From NCBI GenBank assembly GCA_013399895.1, contig VXBA01004393.1, positions 2,560,736-2,624,735 on the forward strand: a stretch of 64,000 nt of DNA, given 5' to 3'. Numbering within the stretch: the stretch's first letter is position 1; each line of letters begins with the position of its first letter. Positions 1-12,585 of this stretch are shown piece after piece. The DNA is from Serilophus lunatus (Eukaryota > Chordata > Aves > Passeriformes > Eurylaimidae). The notes beneath the pieces are model-generated. The model was given only the letters and a program-made list of their open reading frames with translations. It searched no databases and was not told the origin of the DNA. A program made the position numbers and the translations under genes.

Positions 1-3000
1 CTGTGCAAGTCTGAGAATCCCATTGTAACATTGTACAGTGACCTCTAGAAGCTTCAGATCTGGTCCATCATTGTAGAGGGTGATTTAAATTCACCTTTTC
101 ATCTTTTTGCCTCCAACTTGCCACATGAGAAAAGAAAATCAGAAAATGCAATCTGTACAAACTGGCCTTTTCCACCCTACTACCTAGCTGACTGCGAGCT
201 CCAATCTTGCCTGCTACATTATCAGAACTTGGGTCCAGTAATGCTGGAGACAATTGTTCTGTGTTCCTAGAAGAAGAAGAAACTTAGTGTAACATTTTTG
301 TAAAATTTGGGCTCTCATTCAGTGGAGTGGATGTAAGATTGGAAGCAAAGTCAGCCAAGGATCCTTAACTGAAGGGACAGAAGTCAGCTTCTTTGTGCTA
401 ATTCTGCATCTCCAAAATAATGTATGTTTGGGGCCAGAATTTTGCAGAGCTGAACATTTACTATTCTTGGGCTCCACAAGCACCAGTACACGTTATGGTA
501 CCCATTTCTTGTACCAAGCATGGAAATGTATCACTGATGTTATTCCAGACACCTTCAAATGTCATCCATCCCTGCTGCTAGAATGCTTTGTTCTGTAACT
601 GATTTTACAATACATATTTTAAATCTGATCTTGACGTTTGTCTACTTTAAGTTTGCTCTTTAATTAGAAGTTTGAAGAAACCTCATACATGTTTTTCTTA
701 GATACATTCTGCAAAAGAGTAGCTGTAGGAGATTTTTTTTTTTTTTTTTTTGCTCCTCTCTGGAAATCTTGCAAGTATTTTATTTCCACTTCAGTATTCA
801 TACATACTATAATATATAAATATGTAAGCTAATTTCAGGATACTGACTTTTAAATTCAGATTTTTTTGTAGGTATTTTTCTGAAAAGGTCACAAAATAAC
901 TACTCTGTACCAGTAAACATAATTAGTGAATTAGGCTTCTGAGGAAGTAAAAAACCAGAATAAATGACTGTTGTAAAAGAGCAGGAGATATGGGTTATAC
1001 TGTTTGCAGGTCAGGTTATGCCTTAAGTACCTTTAACAGCTTGCTTAGGTAGCACTTGCTAGCAATGTGTGCTCTACTCCAAAGCACCGGCCTATATTTT
1101 TGGATCATCTTTCAAGACTGAAATGATATAAGGCAATTAATAGTGTTTTGTGACCTTCTGCACCAGTAGTCCATCTTTTTGGCATTGAAACTGATTTTGC
1201 CCAACTTGGCGTTTTATCACCTAGGGCTGCACAGGGAGATCAGAGGCACCTTTTACAGCAGCAGTGGAATGATTTAGTTCAGTCACACTGTTCTTCAAAT
1301 TCACTGTTTCCTACAAGCTGATGAGGCAATCCACTTCTTTGCTTAATGTCACATAAGGTACATTGAAAGGCTGTGAAGAGGCAGATGTTCTATAGCTTCA
1401 CTTCATATGCAAAAACCTGTTACATTCTTTATTTGCATTCAATTAGAAGTCAGACCCTGATGAATATCTAATGTAGGAAATGGGGAAAAGATTTGCCATC
1501 AAGCATATGCTTTGCTTGTAGTGGATCTCAGTAACCCACTATTGTGTCTGCCTGTAGTGATTCAGTCATTTTTACTGTATTATTTACACCTTCGAGCTCA
1601 GAGGTGAAGAGTGTTAATGGGTGACAACTGGAGTTATGTTCCTGCTTTTAGGAATGTTGCCTTTTCTCATTCCTTTTAAACAGCCATTCTGCAGTTGCAA
1701 AATTTCCCTTACTAAGTAGCTCTGTTTAAGGATTTAAATGCCAAATCATTGCTTTCATATTCATTTTCTTTTTTTGGATACAGTTGTGCCTTGTTTGATC
1801 TTGCGAAGGTTGATCTTGTGAAGGCTCACCATTTTCCTGGCATCCAGAGTATAATATGAGGAAGTCAGAAGTTATAAAACTGTTGTCAAAAAGGGAAGGT
1901 TCAAATTATCACTATAATATGAAGCAGACTCTTCCAGAGCAGCTGCTGTTACGGCTGTGGCCCTGTAAGAGCATACATACCAGGGTATTACAGTACCAAA
2001 GGAGAGGTGGAGGTGGTGTGGAGCCCTTGGACATCAGACAGGGATAAGCAAAGCAGCTTCTCATCACTGCAGCAGAGGGTTTAGCAGACTTGGGGGGAAA
2101 ACAACAGAAATCTCATGCCCTTCGAAACTGGGATGTGATTAGAAATCTGCTTTGTTACATCCATGCCTTTCTTTTCTGTGGACCACTCCCACCACATGTT
2201 CTGGAGAGCACATGACATTTCTTCCTTTTCCCTCTTTTCTCCTTGCTTTGATGTAAATTCAACCATCCTCACCTATATTCAAGCAGTGCATTGACACGAA
2301 AGGGAGCCTGTCCCTGCTGGCGTTCAGGTGAGGAGGTCCAGGCTCCCCTGAGGGTGCAGGCGAGGAGATGCTCCCGAGGAGCGGGAAGCCGCCAGGTGGA
2401 GCCCCTGGGCAGCTGATTCCCATTGACTTCAGGAGAGACAGTTTGTGGAAGAGTAGTATGACTTGTGTATATCCTTAAAGGATACATTCTGCACTGTTAT
2501 CTTCCATTTTCATTTTAGTAGCCTCTATTATATTAAAATACAGACCTAATGAACACCTGTCGATGTAGTCTTAATAATCCATGTTTATTTTTAACTAAAG
2601 TAGTGAAATAATGATTCAGTTTAGAACAGTGATAAAAATCCCCTCCTTTGCTTGTTGACAGACTTCATTGCTTTTATTTTTGCCCCTTGGAAGGCTGCTT
2701 ACGGATGGAATTTAGGGTGTTACTTTTTAAAATGTACATGGCATTTAGGTTCTTTGTTCATTTTAGGAATTACATTTGCCTTTTACATCCAAATTGTAAA
2801 AATCAAGAGCACCAGTAGACCTGTAACATTTTGAGTTGTTACACAGAGGTTTATTTTATGTGATTGTATAAAGCATGGGGAGGTTGAGAAGTCCTCAGCG
2901 CAGCCACAAGAAAGGGACAAAATTTGTGAGTTCTTTTTCATTTCCTTGTCTTGCTTTTTTGTCTTCTCAACAAGGAGCTCAGTGGAGATGGTTTGCCTTA

Positions 3001-3402
3001 AATTGAAAATGAGATCATAATAAAGGCTTAGTTTACCAAACCAGAAATCCCTGTTAATAATACGTTCTTGGGGATATAGCAGCATTTTTGACATTAGGCA
3101 GTATTTTTTCCAAGATTGTACTGGTAGTATGAATTAGTGTGATATTTCAGGAGCCATATGTGGAACAGCTGTTTTAATGCTTATTTGATTACTCGTGGTG
3201 CTCTATCAGACTAGTACGCTGCACTCTACTGAGCCGGTGACTGAAACAAACCTGGGTGAAAAGTAGGCAAAAATATCCTGAGATTCAATTCTCAGAGTGG
3301 GGCCAGGGATGTCCTAACAGTGCTCTGTGGCAGGCAGCCCCTTTCCTTCTGTATTCCAGCTCAGCTGGGATCAGGATGTGCTATTTCACAACCACGTTCC
3401 TA
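1..3402. other. intergenic, no gene recognised
   Basis: AT-rich non-coding sequence with only short, unconvincing open frames on both strands. A run of 19 T lies at 733-751. A local GC-rich patch at about 2285-2420 contains an exon-like stretch (see findings), but no family is recognisable. By synteny CCNE1 would be the next gene leftwards; no cyclin-box sequence is seen here. Confidence 0.6.
733..751. repeat. poly(T) run
   Basis: Nineteen consecutive T. No transposon body is recognised beside it. Confidence 0.9.
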
Positions 3403-3778
3403 AAATCATAGAATCATTCGTTTGGAAGGGGACCTTGAAGATGATCCAGTTCCATCCCTCTGCCATGGGCAGGGGCACTTTCCACTAACACTGGCTTGCT
3501 CCAAGCCCCAACCAACCTAGCCTTGAACACTCGCAGGGGTGGGGCAGCCACAGCTTCTCTGTCCAACCTGTGCCAGGGCCTCACCACCCTCACAGGGACG
3601 AATTTTTTCCTGATACCTAACCCGAGCCTACTCTCTTTCCATTTGCAGCCATTCCCCCTCGTCCTGCCACTCCAGACTCTTCTAAATAAATCTTGCCCCA
3701 TCTTTCCTGTACGCTGTCCCCGGGCGCTGGGAGACAATCAGGTCACCCCTGACTGTTCAGTTCCAGGCTGAACCATCC
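3403..3778 (-). mobile_element. CR1 LINE 3' fragment
   Basis: The left edge reads AAATCATAGAATCATTCGTT and then continues as the reverse complement of the usual avian CR1 3' end. That includes the CCATGGGCAGGGGCACTTTCC stretch near 3463 and the segment where CR1 reads 'aggttgnacagagaagctgtgg'. The insertion lies on the minus strand, is 5'-truncated like most CR1 copies, and stops at the edge of the CpG island. The open frames in it are remnants and do not make an intact reverse transcriptase. Recognition is from memory of the CR1 consensus; the subfamily was not determined. Confidence 0.88.
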
Positions 3779-3779
3779 C

Positions 3780-4330
3780 GATTCTCCCAGCATTTCCTGA
3801 CGGGAGAGGCGCTCCATCCCTCTGACGAGCACTTCTCCGAGCCCGTGACCGTGTGTAGCGCGTTCCCAAAGGCGCCTCCGGGCCCGGGAGCGGCCGAGCA
3901 CAATAACAACAACAGCCCCGGCCCAAGGCAGACCCCGGCCCGACGCCCCCCCCGGCCCGGCGCGGGGGATGAGGGGCAGGGCGGGGCCGCCCCTCCTCCG
4001 GCGCCGCCGCAGTTCCGCGCCCGGCCGGGCGGGAGCCGGGCGCTGCGGGCGGAGGTAGGCGGGGGAAGGACGACGGAGGGAAGGAAGGAGGATGAGGGAA
4101 GGGCCGCGGCAGAGCTCGGCGCCGGCTCTGCCCGAGCGGGACGGGCCGGGAGGCGCGGGCGGGCCCCGCTGTCCGCTGCCCTCCCCGGGCCGGCCCTGAA
4201 CGGCCGCGGGGGCCGCGGCTCGGGGCGCACGGCCCGGCGGGGGCTGCAGCGCCGGGGGCCGCGCCTGGAGCCGCGGGAATCGCTGGGACAGGGCGATGAC
4301 ACTCGTGGGCACCTTTAGATCCCACTGAGC
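3780..4330 (+). promoter_or_regulatory. C19orf12: CpG island, presumed C19orf12 promoter and non-coding exon 1
   Basis: This is a dense CpG and GC-rich block of about 550 bp in otherwise AT-rich DNA. It lies 4.4 kb upstream of the first C19orf12 coding exon, which itself begins at a splice acceptor, so an upstream untranslated exon is required. A possible donor, GGAG|GTAGGC, falls at 4054/4055, but the transcription start and exon boundary cannot be fixed from sequence alone. The long proline/arginine/alanine-rich open frames on both strands here are what GC-rich sequence produces by chance. Confidence 0.7.
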
Positions 4331-4344
4331 TCCCCTTTTAGAGT

Positions 4345-4460
4345 CCTTAGGGGCGGAGGGGACCTCTGGAGATCGGCCAGTGCGACCCCCCCGCCAAGGC
4401 AGGGACCCCCCGAGCGGGGGGCACGGGAGCGCGTCCAGGTGGGTTTTGGTGGCTTTGGAA
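4345..4460 (-). mobile_element. CR1 LINE fragment
   Basis: The text GGACCTCTGGAGATCGGCCA followed by a C-rich run and then GCGTCCAGGTGGGTTTTGG matches the CR1 3' region, in which 'catccagtccaaccccc' is followed by 'cgcgtccaggtgggtttt'. It is minus-oriented and short. Together with the copy at 3403-3778 it brackets the CpG island. Its CpG content is higher than usual for an old repeat. Confidence 0.65.
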
Positions 4461-7400
4461 TGAACTCCTGATTTCTGTCTCTGCCCCCTACTCACAGTGC
4501 GGCTGGAGTGTCGTTGCAATAATAATAAACCTGAAATGCGCCTTGTAGGAAAATTAAAAAAAAAAAGCCGAAGTGTAATTAAATTTCTTCTGTTTGAAAG
4601 GGTTTATAGTTAAATTTTATGCTTAGCCTATTTTAGTCATAACGTCTTTAATATAAATTTTAAAGCGTTTGGAACATGTTGATTAATTTTAATGAGATGA
4701 AGTTTTATGTTTTTGCAGTGAGTCAGGGAAAACATCTCATTTTCAGATTTAGTTTAGGTTTTGAGGATACCACTGCAGTGTGGTGTACCAAATACCTCTA
4801 AGGGGAACAGCTCTGCTATTCTGGTTTTTTAGTGTCAACTCTTTTCTCTTTCTTAACTGAAACTCTAATTGTTGGCTCAGTTATCAGCTGGCTGATGCAA
4901 GCGACCTGTAACTTTGTTGAACACTGCCTTTAAAAGGGAGCAACTGGCTAGGAAATGGGAAAAAAATCATCTTTAATTTATAAATTAGACATTGAGAAGG
5001 TCTGTGAAAATTCAGGAGCAGGAGGAATTATGGCCAGTCTTTCACAGATACTTTGTAATTTAGCAGACCAGGTAAGCAGGGTTTCCTAAGGGCCTGCTGC
5101 ACAGGTTTGGTCCCAAATTTCCTTTTATGTCAGTAGAATGAGATAGTTCCCACTGAATATTTACCTGCATTTTTAGGTATCCAAGAGCCTTGTAAAATCA
5201 GCTTGTGTATTCCTAGAAGTAGTTTGTTCATGTAATGAGTAAATTTGTTGCCTCTTGTGTTAAATAAACCAATTAAATGCTTTGATAAATTTACATGCTT
5301 TGATAAATACACAGAAGAGGTAAGCAATGCTCTTAGGGTTGCAGTTCTTACAAAACAATATTAAAATGATCTTTTATGCATTTCAATTGAATTCAGATTG
5401 TCTAGCAAATACAAGAGTTTCTTACCCTCTAATATAATTGAAACTAAAAAAATGGAACATCTGAATAAACTTATAGTCAGCAACATAATTATATTATTAC
5501 AGTAAATATTTGTAGATGCAGTGAATCCTCATGGTTGGGAAAGAAGAGTACCAAATGCTGAGATAGGAATGACAGTCAGCATGTTTTAATCTTTATGCCA
5601 CTAAGTAGGAGTAAAGCCTTCCTTGGCAAAATAACCAAAAATTACAAATGCAAAGGAGGTTTAAAAGCAGTGTATTTAAATCGGGTTTTACTAGCTACTG
5701 ATGCCAGTCATGATTTAAATCAGACAGACCACCTGTTTTGTAGATTTCAAGTACTGGACCAGGCTGTAAAGGTAAGATTTTCAGAAAGTGATGATTTAGG
5801 GGCACAGATGCTTCCCAAGCCAACAGTATGTGCATGAACCAGCGATGAGTTAAATTGGGAAGAGCTGAAATGAGGTTCACACCCAGGAGTAATCTGGGGA
5901 CCCTCTTCAGTTCTTGCATTAACATGACTTGCAGTGTTGTTATTTCAATTCTTTCTATGGCATTTTTCTTCTTAAGGAAACCTGTTGGTTGTAGGTTTAA
6001 AGTTGAGATACAAACACGTGATGTTTCCATTCGCTTTGGATAAGGAAAACAGGATCATTGCTCACTTTGCTCCCCTGTCCTTGGGGTGAAAGAGAGAGAT
6101 CATCTAATTTAGTCAGAGAGAAGTAGAGTCTAACACCTCCGTGAGTATTTGGGGAGTACAAGAGGAACACAATCACAGAATTGCAGTAGAACAAAAGGGG
6201 AAGGTCAGTTACACAACAAAACTTGATTTCTCAGCAACTTCATGTTCCAAAACTCCTGGGTTAGTTTTTTTTCTTGAAGTGCTGAAGATTCCCAGTGCCA
6301 TGTGAAGTCAGTAGGAGCTGTGGGGACTCAGCACCTCTGAAAGCTGGTCACAGTCTTAAGGATGTTGACATGTCTATTCCTCCATCAGAGCAAATCCAGT
6401 ATTTTGTAATCCTGGTGTTTCTTTACATCTGGGCAAATTCTGTAGGGAATAATTTGGTAATAGAATCAAATTGCACTTTGTTTACAGTTACACAATCGGA
6501 GTCTATGTATATTTTTGTCTATCATCTAATTCTACCTCTGACACACAAGACTTGCAGCTCCTTTTATTCCGTTCTGGGGCAGCATTCCTGCTCCCTGATA
6601 GCACCACTGGCTTTTTCATACAGGTTTATCTTCCAATTCTGCTTATTCTGATCAGTAGTGTGGGTAACTTTCTAAGGGCAGCCAGTTTCAACTTGCTGGA
6701 GGAATCTGGTGCTTCAGTTTTGGGTGTCTCTGCTCACAAAGCACCATTTCACATCTATTAGAGTTAGATTGGTTTAGGAAATAGTGGAATTCCATCAGTG
6801 TGATTGCAGGAAAGCAGATAGTACTCTCAGTGAGAGCTGTGTGTGTTGTTAGCTGTCCAGCTTGTGTTGTCTTGCCCATGCTGCAGAGCCTTCATGCTGT
6901 AGAGCTTCATATGAGACATTTGTTAGATTTAGAGCAAAAAGGAGATGAAATTTCATTTCAGCATGTTGGAATGAGGGCATGAGAAGGAGGTGCAGGACAA
7001 ACACGAATCAGTTTCTGTCTCACTGAGGTGGGAAGTGAATTCTGCAGCACTTGTGGCAGCCTGATGCTGGTGTGAAGGTTACTCTGAGGGGCAAACTGCT
7101 CACCTTCTGTTAGGAAGGTAAAAAGAAACAATTGTCTCATTTTCCATCATTTCCAGGCCTGGCAGTGTGAACTGTACCAGTTGTATATTGGGTTTTTTTC
7201 TCCCCAGGACAGCCAGAGCAGCCATTTGTTTATTACTTTGAACTTGAATCATATTGAGTGACATGATGTGTAACTCTGTCACTTTGCTGTGGCTAACCAG
7301 CACACACTGCCACGCTGATCCACTGCTGTGTCATCAGCCTGCCAAAAACCCAACAGCAACGGTGGTAAAATGATGAGCTTGGATGTTTTCTTTAGCCTGG

Positions 7401-8662
7401 CATGAAGATGAATGAAGTAGTGAGAGAAATCAACCATTTGATGAATTTCCTACTGTGCCTCTTTGCCTCTATGGAGCATAAGTGGTCCCTTCCCAAAATC
7501 CAGACTTCTGTTTAGTGTCAGCAGGGTTTGGATACTGCAGTGACACGGGTGATTTACAGTCAGCCATTTCAATGGAAAAGAAAGCTTTCCCTTTCACAGT
7601 AGTTAATTTTTAATATGAAAAATGGTGTGATATCACTCCACTTTTCACTGAGGAGATCTATTCAAAAAGACTTGAAGACAGGTTAGCATGGGCTGAGAAC
7701 ATACTGCACGTGCTCTGGGATAAGAGGTGTTCTAGAAGCTGAAGATCACTTACCTGTTCTGTAGTGCTGACATTAGATGTACAACAAGAAATCTGATTAT
7801 TTTATTTCTACAAGCCCTTTCCTCAGTTGGTGTGCAGGATGGGGGCTATTTGCTTAATGAGCAGCAGCCGCAAGTGAGGTAGAAAAGTTTTGGTCTCAGG
7901 AGTCATTCTAAGGGACAGGTCTGTGCCCCGTGTTGAGGATGTCACAGTGTGTACTGGGGGTCCCATGTCTCTGCCTCCTCATACATGAGAGTCATCTGGT
8001 GTGTCTGAGTCCCAGCTGCTGTTCACATACACCCCTGCATTTCTGATGGCCTGTCTGCAGAGCACTCCTTTTATTCCCAGTCTTGGGTCTCTCTACCTCC
8101 TGAAATCTGTTCCCTTCCTCGGGCTCTTGGTTCTGACAGAGAGCCTACAGCCTTCAAAAATCAGCATGGAAGTGTTTAAGCATGTAACAAAACAGGGAGA
8201 AGAAGTGATATGTGAAAACTACCAGCTGATTTGTGGCAGATATCAGGACAAGGAGAAAATGTCTGACAGATTTGTCAATTATAATCTACTAGTTTTGGTA
8301 GAGAGGCTCTGCTTTGGCATTTTCCTGGAGTTGTGTGCAATGCTGAACACACATGGGAATTGCTCAAGGCAAAAACAATTTACTAAAAAATTAGATTATG
8401 TAGCATCTCTGAATTTGTCATAAACCCATTTTTTTCTGATTTACTCTGAGGTCTCATTTGCAGTTTCAGCAACATTCAGTTGTTTGCCAGCAGGGTTGGT
8501 TTTCTCAGAAATGAAAGAGAAAGCAACTTTTTCCAGTATTGACTGTGTGTCTCCTTTTTGTCTCACAGAATCAGGAACACTGGTTTTATTCCTAAAATTC
8601 ATTTAGCAGCCAGATTTAGTCTCTTGCACTGATCAAACGATAACTTAAAATGTCTCTTCCAG
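4461..8662 (+). other. C19orf12: presumed intron 1 of C19orf12
   Basis: AT-rich non-coding sequence between the CpG island and the coding exon acceptor at 8661-8662. A short direct duplication of about 15 bp (ATGCTTTGATAAAT) occurs near 5277 and 5295. No other gene or recognisable repeat is seen. Intron status depends on transcription starting in the island, which is inferred. Confidence 0.55.
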
Positions 8663-8679
8663 GATCTTAACTCGCCAAG

Positions 8680-11481
8680 ATGCCCATCCCTGTAGATGAA
8701 GTGATGCAGCTGCTCTGCCACGTCTCTGAGGCCAAGGGGATGAAAGCTGCTGTCAAACACTCTGGTCGGGGAGCACTGCTGGCAGGTGCCACAGCATTTC
8801 TTGGGGGTATCATGGGAGGTCCACCTGGAATCGCTGTAGGTGAGTGTGTTTTGCGTGGGAACAAGAGGGTGGTTAAAACCCTGAGTGAAGAAACTAGGAA
8901 GTCTGTAGGTGTAGGTCGAAGGAAAGGGGCACTCAGTGTTGTGATTTCATGCTGTGGAGGTAGTGGAGAGGAGAGGGGTGAGGCAGGGGCAAAGGAGCAC
9001 AGAGATGATGGTAGCAGTCAAGGGGGTGTTGGTATCTAATGGTACAGAAGAAAGAAAATTGGGGTGTAGAATGAGAGTGAGTAAGTATTCTTCGCTTTAG
9101 CATGGGACAGGATCATGTTCAAATGATCTTATTAAAAATTATTTCCTTATTTTAAAAGTTCTGTTATTCACTTCTTGATGAACTTTTTTTTTTAACTCTG
9201 AGATTCATTATTCCCTGTCACTTTGCTTTTTTCCTGGTATGGAAAGTTACAGGAAAGCCAAGGTCTAGGAGTAAAGAGTTGTCTCTCCTCTGTAGCTCTT
9301 GAATCATCTGGTTTAAAAGCTGCCTTGTCACTGAAGTCATGTGAGCCCTGCTCTTTAAATACTCCTTGCTCCTGCAAGCAGTTCTAGCAATTTCATGGGA
9401 TTATTGGTATTGGAGTGAACTGCAGTATTCCTGTGTGAGGGTTAGCCAGGTTGAGTTACAAAACACTAAGGAAATAATATGTGAGGAGCAATAACAGAAA
9501 ATGCAACCTGAAGCTGTTACTCCTGTTACAAGCACAAAACTTCATTAATAACCAAAATAATATTTTGACTAACATATGACTGAAATTATCAGGAAAAAAG
9601 AAGGGAAATTAAGCTTTTGTAAGCTTAAAATCAGAAAGTCAGTTACGTTATTACAATAGTGTAATAATGCAAGTGGCTTCATTGTTGAGTGAGATGATGA
9701 GATACACTCAAGTTATTCTTGGATATGTTTTCTCTTTTTTTAGAGTATTTGTTTAAGCTTTCAATAATGTCTCCCAGTCAAGCTTGATGAAGGCACTTAA
9801 ACAAGTATGCCTATTACTGTATATTAAAAGCACACAATAAAAAGTATAGTAAATATATATAATAAGTACTAACTATATTAAAAACTACAGACCAATTGCA
9901 GTGCAACTAAATAATAGTATCCTCATTTAACTTTTAAAATGGCAAAGATAAATGACCCTGAGTTTTTAGTGGGGTTTAGGACAGTTAGAGAGACATTTGC
10001 AATCAGGTGCACTTTTGCTTACACAAACAAATAGCCTGGATAGATGTGGGACTGGGTAGCAAAGATTGTCCTTGCTGCCTTGCACCAAGATTTAGAGGAT
10101 GAGTTACCTTCCATCTGCAACAGTCACTGGAGGATCTTGCAGCAATCATGTTTCTAGGGACTGCTTGCTCTGAGAAGAATGGGTTGTAGGTGTGTTGCCT
10201 GGGGGGAAAAAGTGTGATCATGTAACAAATCTTGTCTCGATGGACGAGGAGCTTAGACATCAATACTTCTAGTGGCTTTTGCATTAAGTGCCCCTAAATC
10301 AGATATTGATGTTCTCATAAAAGTCCCATGAAGATGGATTCAGCCATTGTAGGCTTTCAAGTATTTCTGTGGTATCATGTGAAAAATTGCCAACAGAGTA
10401 AAAGCTGCAAATTAAAGAATTTTTGTCTAATGAAAAACTGCATTCCTGTGAGCACATAAATGACTTTTTAGGAGCAGTTGCTGGGGGTGGCAGTTTTAGG
10501 GGCAGGTTCGGTTCTGACACTTCTCCATTGTGAGTGTTCTTCCTTCCACCAGGATGTGTGTGTGCTCTGGGCAGCTGTGTCAGTCCTGTGAGTTGCTGTG
10601 GTGCAAGTCAGGCTGGTGACAGAGAGCAGCCATGTAGGGCTGCCAGGTTGGTTTCTCAGCAGCTGTAGATGACCTGGAACCTGATACTTAACCTGAGCAT
10701 ATCTTGTCCAGCTGGTGTCAGCAAGGTGTGGATTTAGTAGATGAAAGCATGAATATGTCTAATGGGTTTGCTCTCTGAGCACCTTCAGCAGGGGGCTTCA
10801 TGGGAGTAGGCAGCTGCCATGTGTGACTCTAAAGAAGCAGAAAGCTTGGATGAGTGTGGGAATCTCCAGTAAGAGTAGTGTTAATTACACTGGTAAGGCA
10901 GTTTGTCTGGTGTTTTCCTTGGGTATGGTTTTATTTAGTAGTGGAGCTTATCCTAAAGAGACCAGTGTCCTAGGGAGTGTTCTGTTTCTGATTTTTAGCT
11001 TGAAAATATTAGCATTGATTGTGCAAAGAGTTTCTTTCTGATTACTGTGGGTGTAAAGAGCTTTAAAAATTCTTCTTGGTGCTTTGAGTATCAGGTATAA
11101 ATCTAGTTAAAGAAGGCACATAGTAAAGGTGGGATATACGTTGGTAAAGGCTGTGAATATAATTTCAGACTTTAACATTAACTGGTAAAGACTAACAACT
11201 CTTTGTCTTTTCTAGGAGGAGCATTTGGTGGATTGCTTGGTGCCTGGATGACTTCTGGACAGTTCAAGCCAGTCCCTCAGATTTTATTGGAATTGCCTCC
11301 TACTGAGCAGCAGAAACTCTATGATGAAGCTGTTGATGTTATCAGGCACTTGGACTGGACTGATGTTATTCAGCTGACTGCTCTTGTAATGGGAAATGCT
11401 GGTCTGCAGCAGAAGCTGACAGCAGTGTTGGTCAATTACCTCTCCAAAGAGCTGAGAGCACAGATAGAGTATGGAGAATGA
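8680..11481 (+). CDS. C19orf12: C19orf12 homologue, membrane-associated mitochondrial/ER protein
   Basis: Two coding exons, 8680-8839 and 11216-11481, join in phase 1 across a GT-AG intron and give a 141-aa protein, the length of the shorter human isoform. Residues 20-30 read GMKAAVKHSGR. They are followed by a glycine-rich hydrophobic hairpin, about residues 31-66, with the glycine-zipper pattern GGIMGGPPG and GGAFGGLLGAWM. The C-terminal half keeps KPVPQIL, EWTD-like DWTD and NYLSKELRA blocks known from the human protein. In humans the product sits at mitochondria, ER and contact sites, and mutations cause MPAN neurodegeneration; its biochemical role is unsettled. The exon begins at 8663 after TCTTCCAG. 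An in-frame TAA at 8668-8670 excludes an N-terminal extension through this exon, so the longer human isoform is not encodable this way. An AATAAA at 12560-12565 suits the 3' end. No frame damage is seen. Confidence 0.96.
8840..11215 (+). other. C19orf12: intron 2 of C19orf12
   Basis: The donor is GTAG|GTGAGTG and the acceptor TTTGTCTTTTCTAG|GAGG. It splits a glycine codon (phase 1) exactly where the human protein reads AVGG. It is 2.4 kb long and AT-rich. I see no nested gene or clear repeat in it. Confidence 0.93.
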
Positions 11482-12585
11482 ACCTGTGCAGAGCAGGCTT
11501 TTTGCACTGCAATGAATTTTACTCTGACGGTTGCGATTCTTCAGCATAGCAATTATTAGTTATCAGTACTAATTACAAACATAGGCAGATCTAATAAGTA
11601 TTGTTTGGGTTTTGGTGTTTGGGGGTTTTTATTATTTTTGTTTTGTGTGGATTTTTAAGGATAGTAGTAGATTACGGCATCCTGTGACTGTTTATGTAGT
11701 CTTGAATTACTGTACTCTAGGACTAAACTCAAATTGTTGAAGGGAATTACATTTCTCTTATGTTAATGTATCACTAGTGAAAATTGTCCAAGTCATTGTG
11801 TTTTATTTAGGAGACTTAATTCTATTTAAGTGCTTTGATTTTTTTCTGTGAATGACATACAAGATGCCAAAGTAGCTAAGACACTTCGAACAGTTTTACC
11901 TACTGTGTTTCAGTCCTGCAAAGGAAAGTTATAAGAAAGTATGATATTCTACTGTGAACTCAAAGGACTCAATCCTTATTTCATTTTTATTGTAATTTTT
12001 GAGTTATTTATTCCTTTATGTGAGAAGTGAAGAAAATGCCTAAACAAGATTTCAAGCAACAGGAAAACAAACTGAACAATTTCAATTCAATTTTCAATTG
12101 AATTTTCACCAAGTTCCAGATGCCCCAGAATGGGAAGGCATGGCAAGAATTATCTTAAAAATGGGGAGCTGAATCTGCTGGTTTTATAGTAGTCTCAAGA
12201 TTGTCATTTCAGCCTTGGTTTCTTGACTGAATCTGAACAGCTGGTCCTCTGTTTTCATTAAAATATTCATAAGAAGCATTATGCTTATCTATGTTTTGCT
12301 TTAAATTAAATGATCTCTTTAAGAACCAAGCCAGGCTTGTACTGGACAGGCAGCAGTTGGCAGCAGCGGTGGTGGTGTGGGGTGAGGTGCCAGCTGCAGT
12401 TATGCACCAAATGCCATGTTGCTGAATGTCCTGCCAGTTATTCACATTTGGTTTCAACACACTTGTAAGAGAAGTTTATAACCAGAAAAATGTGCAGGTG
12501 TGCCTTCTTTTTTTTGTAAAAAAAGTGAAATTGCTCTGATAAGTTCATTTCTTGCCTAAAATAAAGGTCTAACTCCCTGTGTCTG
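11482..12585 (+). other. C19orf12: C19orf12 3' untranslated region
   Basis: Non-coding sequence following the TGA at 11479-11481. The first canonical poly(A) signal is AATAAA at 12560-12565, giving a UTR of roughly 1.1 kb, and GT-rich sequence (GTGTCTGGTG) follows within 30 bases. ATTAAA variants earlier in the stretch could serve as alternatives. The extent is inferred from the signal only. Confidence 0.55.
12560..12565 (+). terminator. C19orf12: poly(A) signal AATAAA, C19orf12
   Basis: Canonical hexamer about 1.08 kb after the stop codon, with a downstream GTGTCTGGTG element. This is the best candidate 3' end signal for the gene. Confidence 0.55.

Noticed and set aside
1..3400. Possible CCNE1 exons, expected from synteny
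   Set aside because: No cyclin-box motif was found on the minus strand; the gene is probably left of the window.
3738..4519. Several open frames of 157-258 codons on both strands in the GC-rich block
   Set aside because: They are rich in Pro, Arg, Ala and Gly, overlap each other in several frames, and cover a CpG island and CR1 pieces. Stop codons are rare there by composition; no domain is seen.
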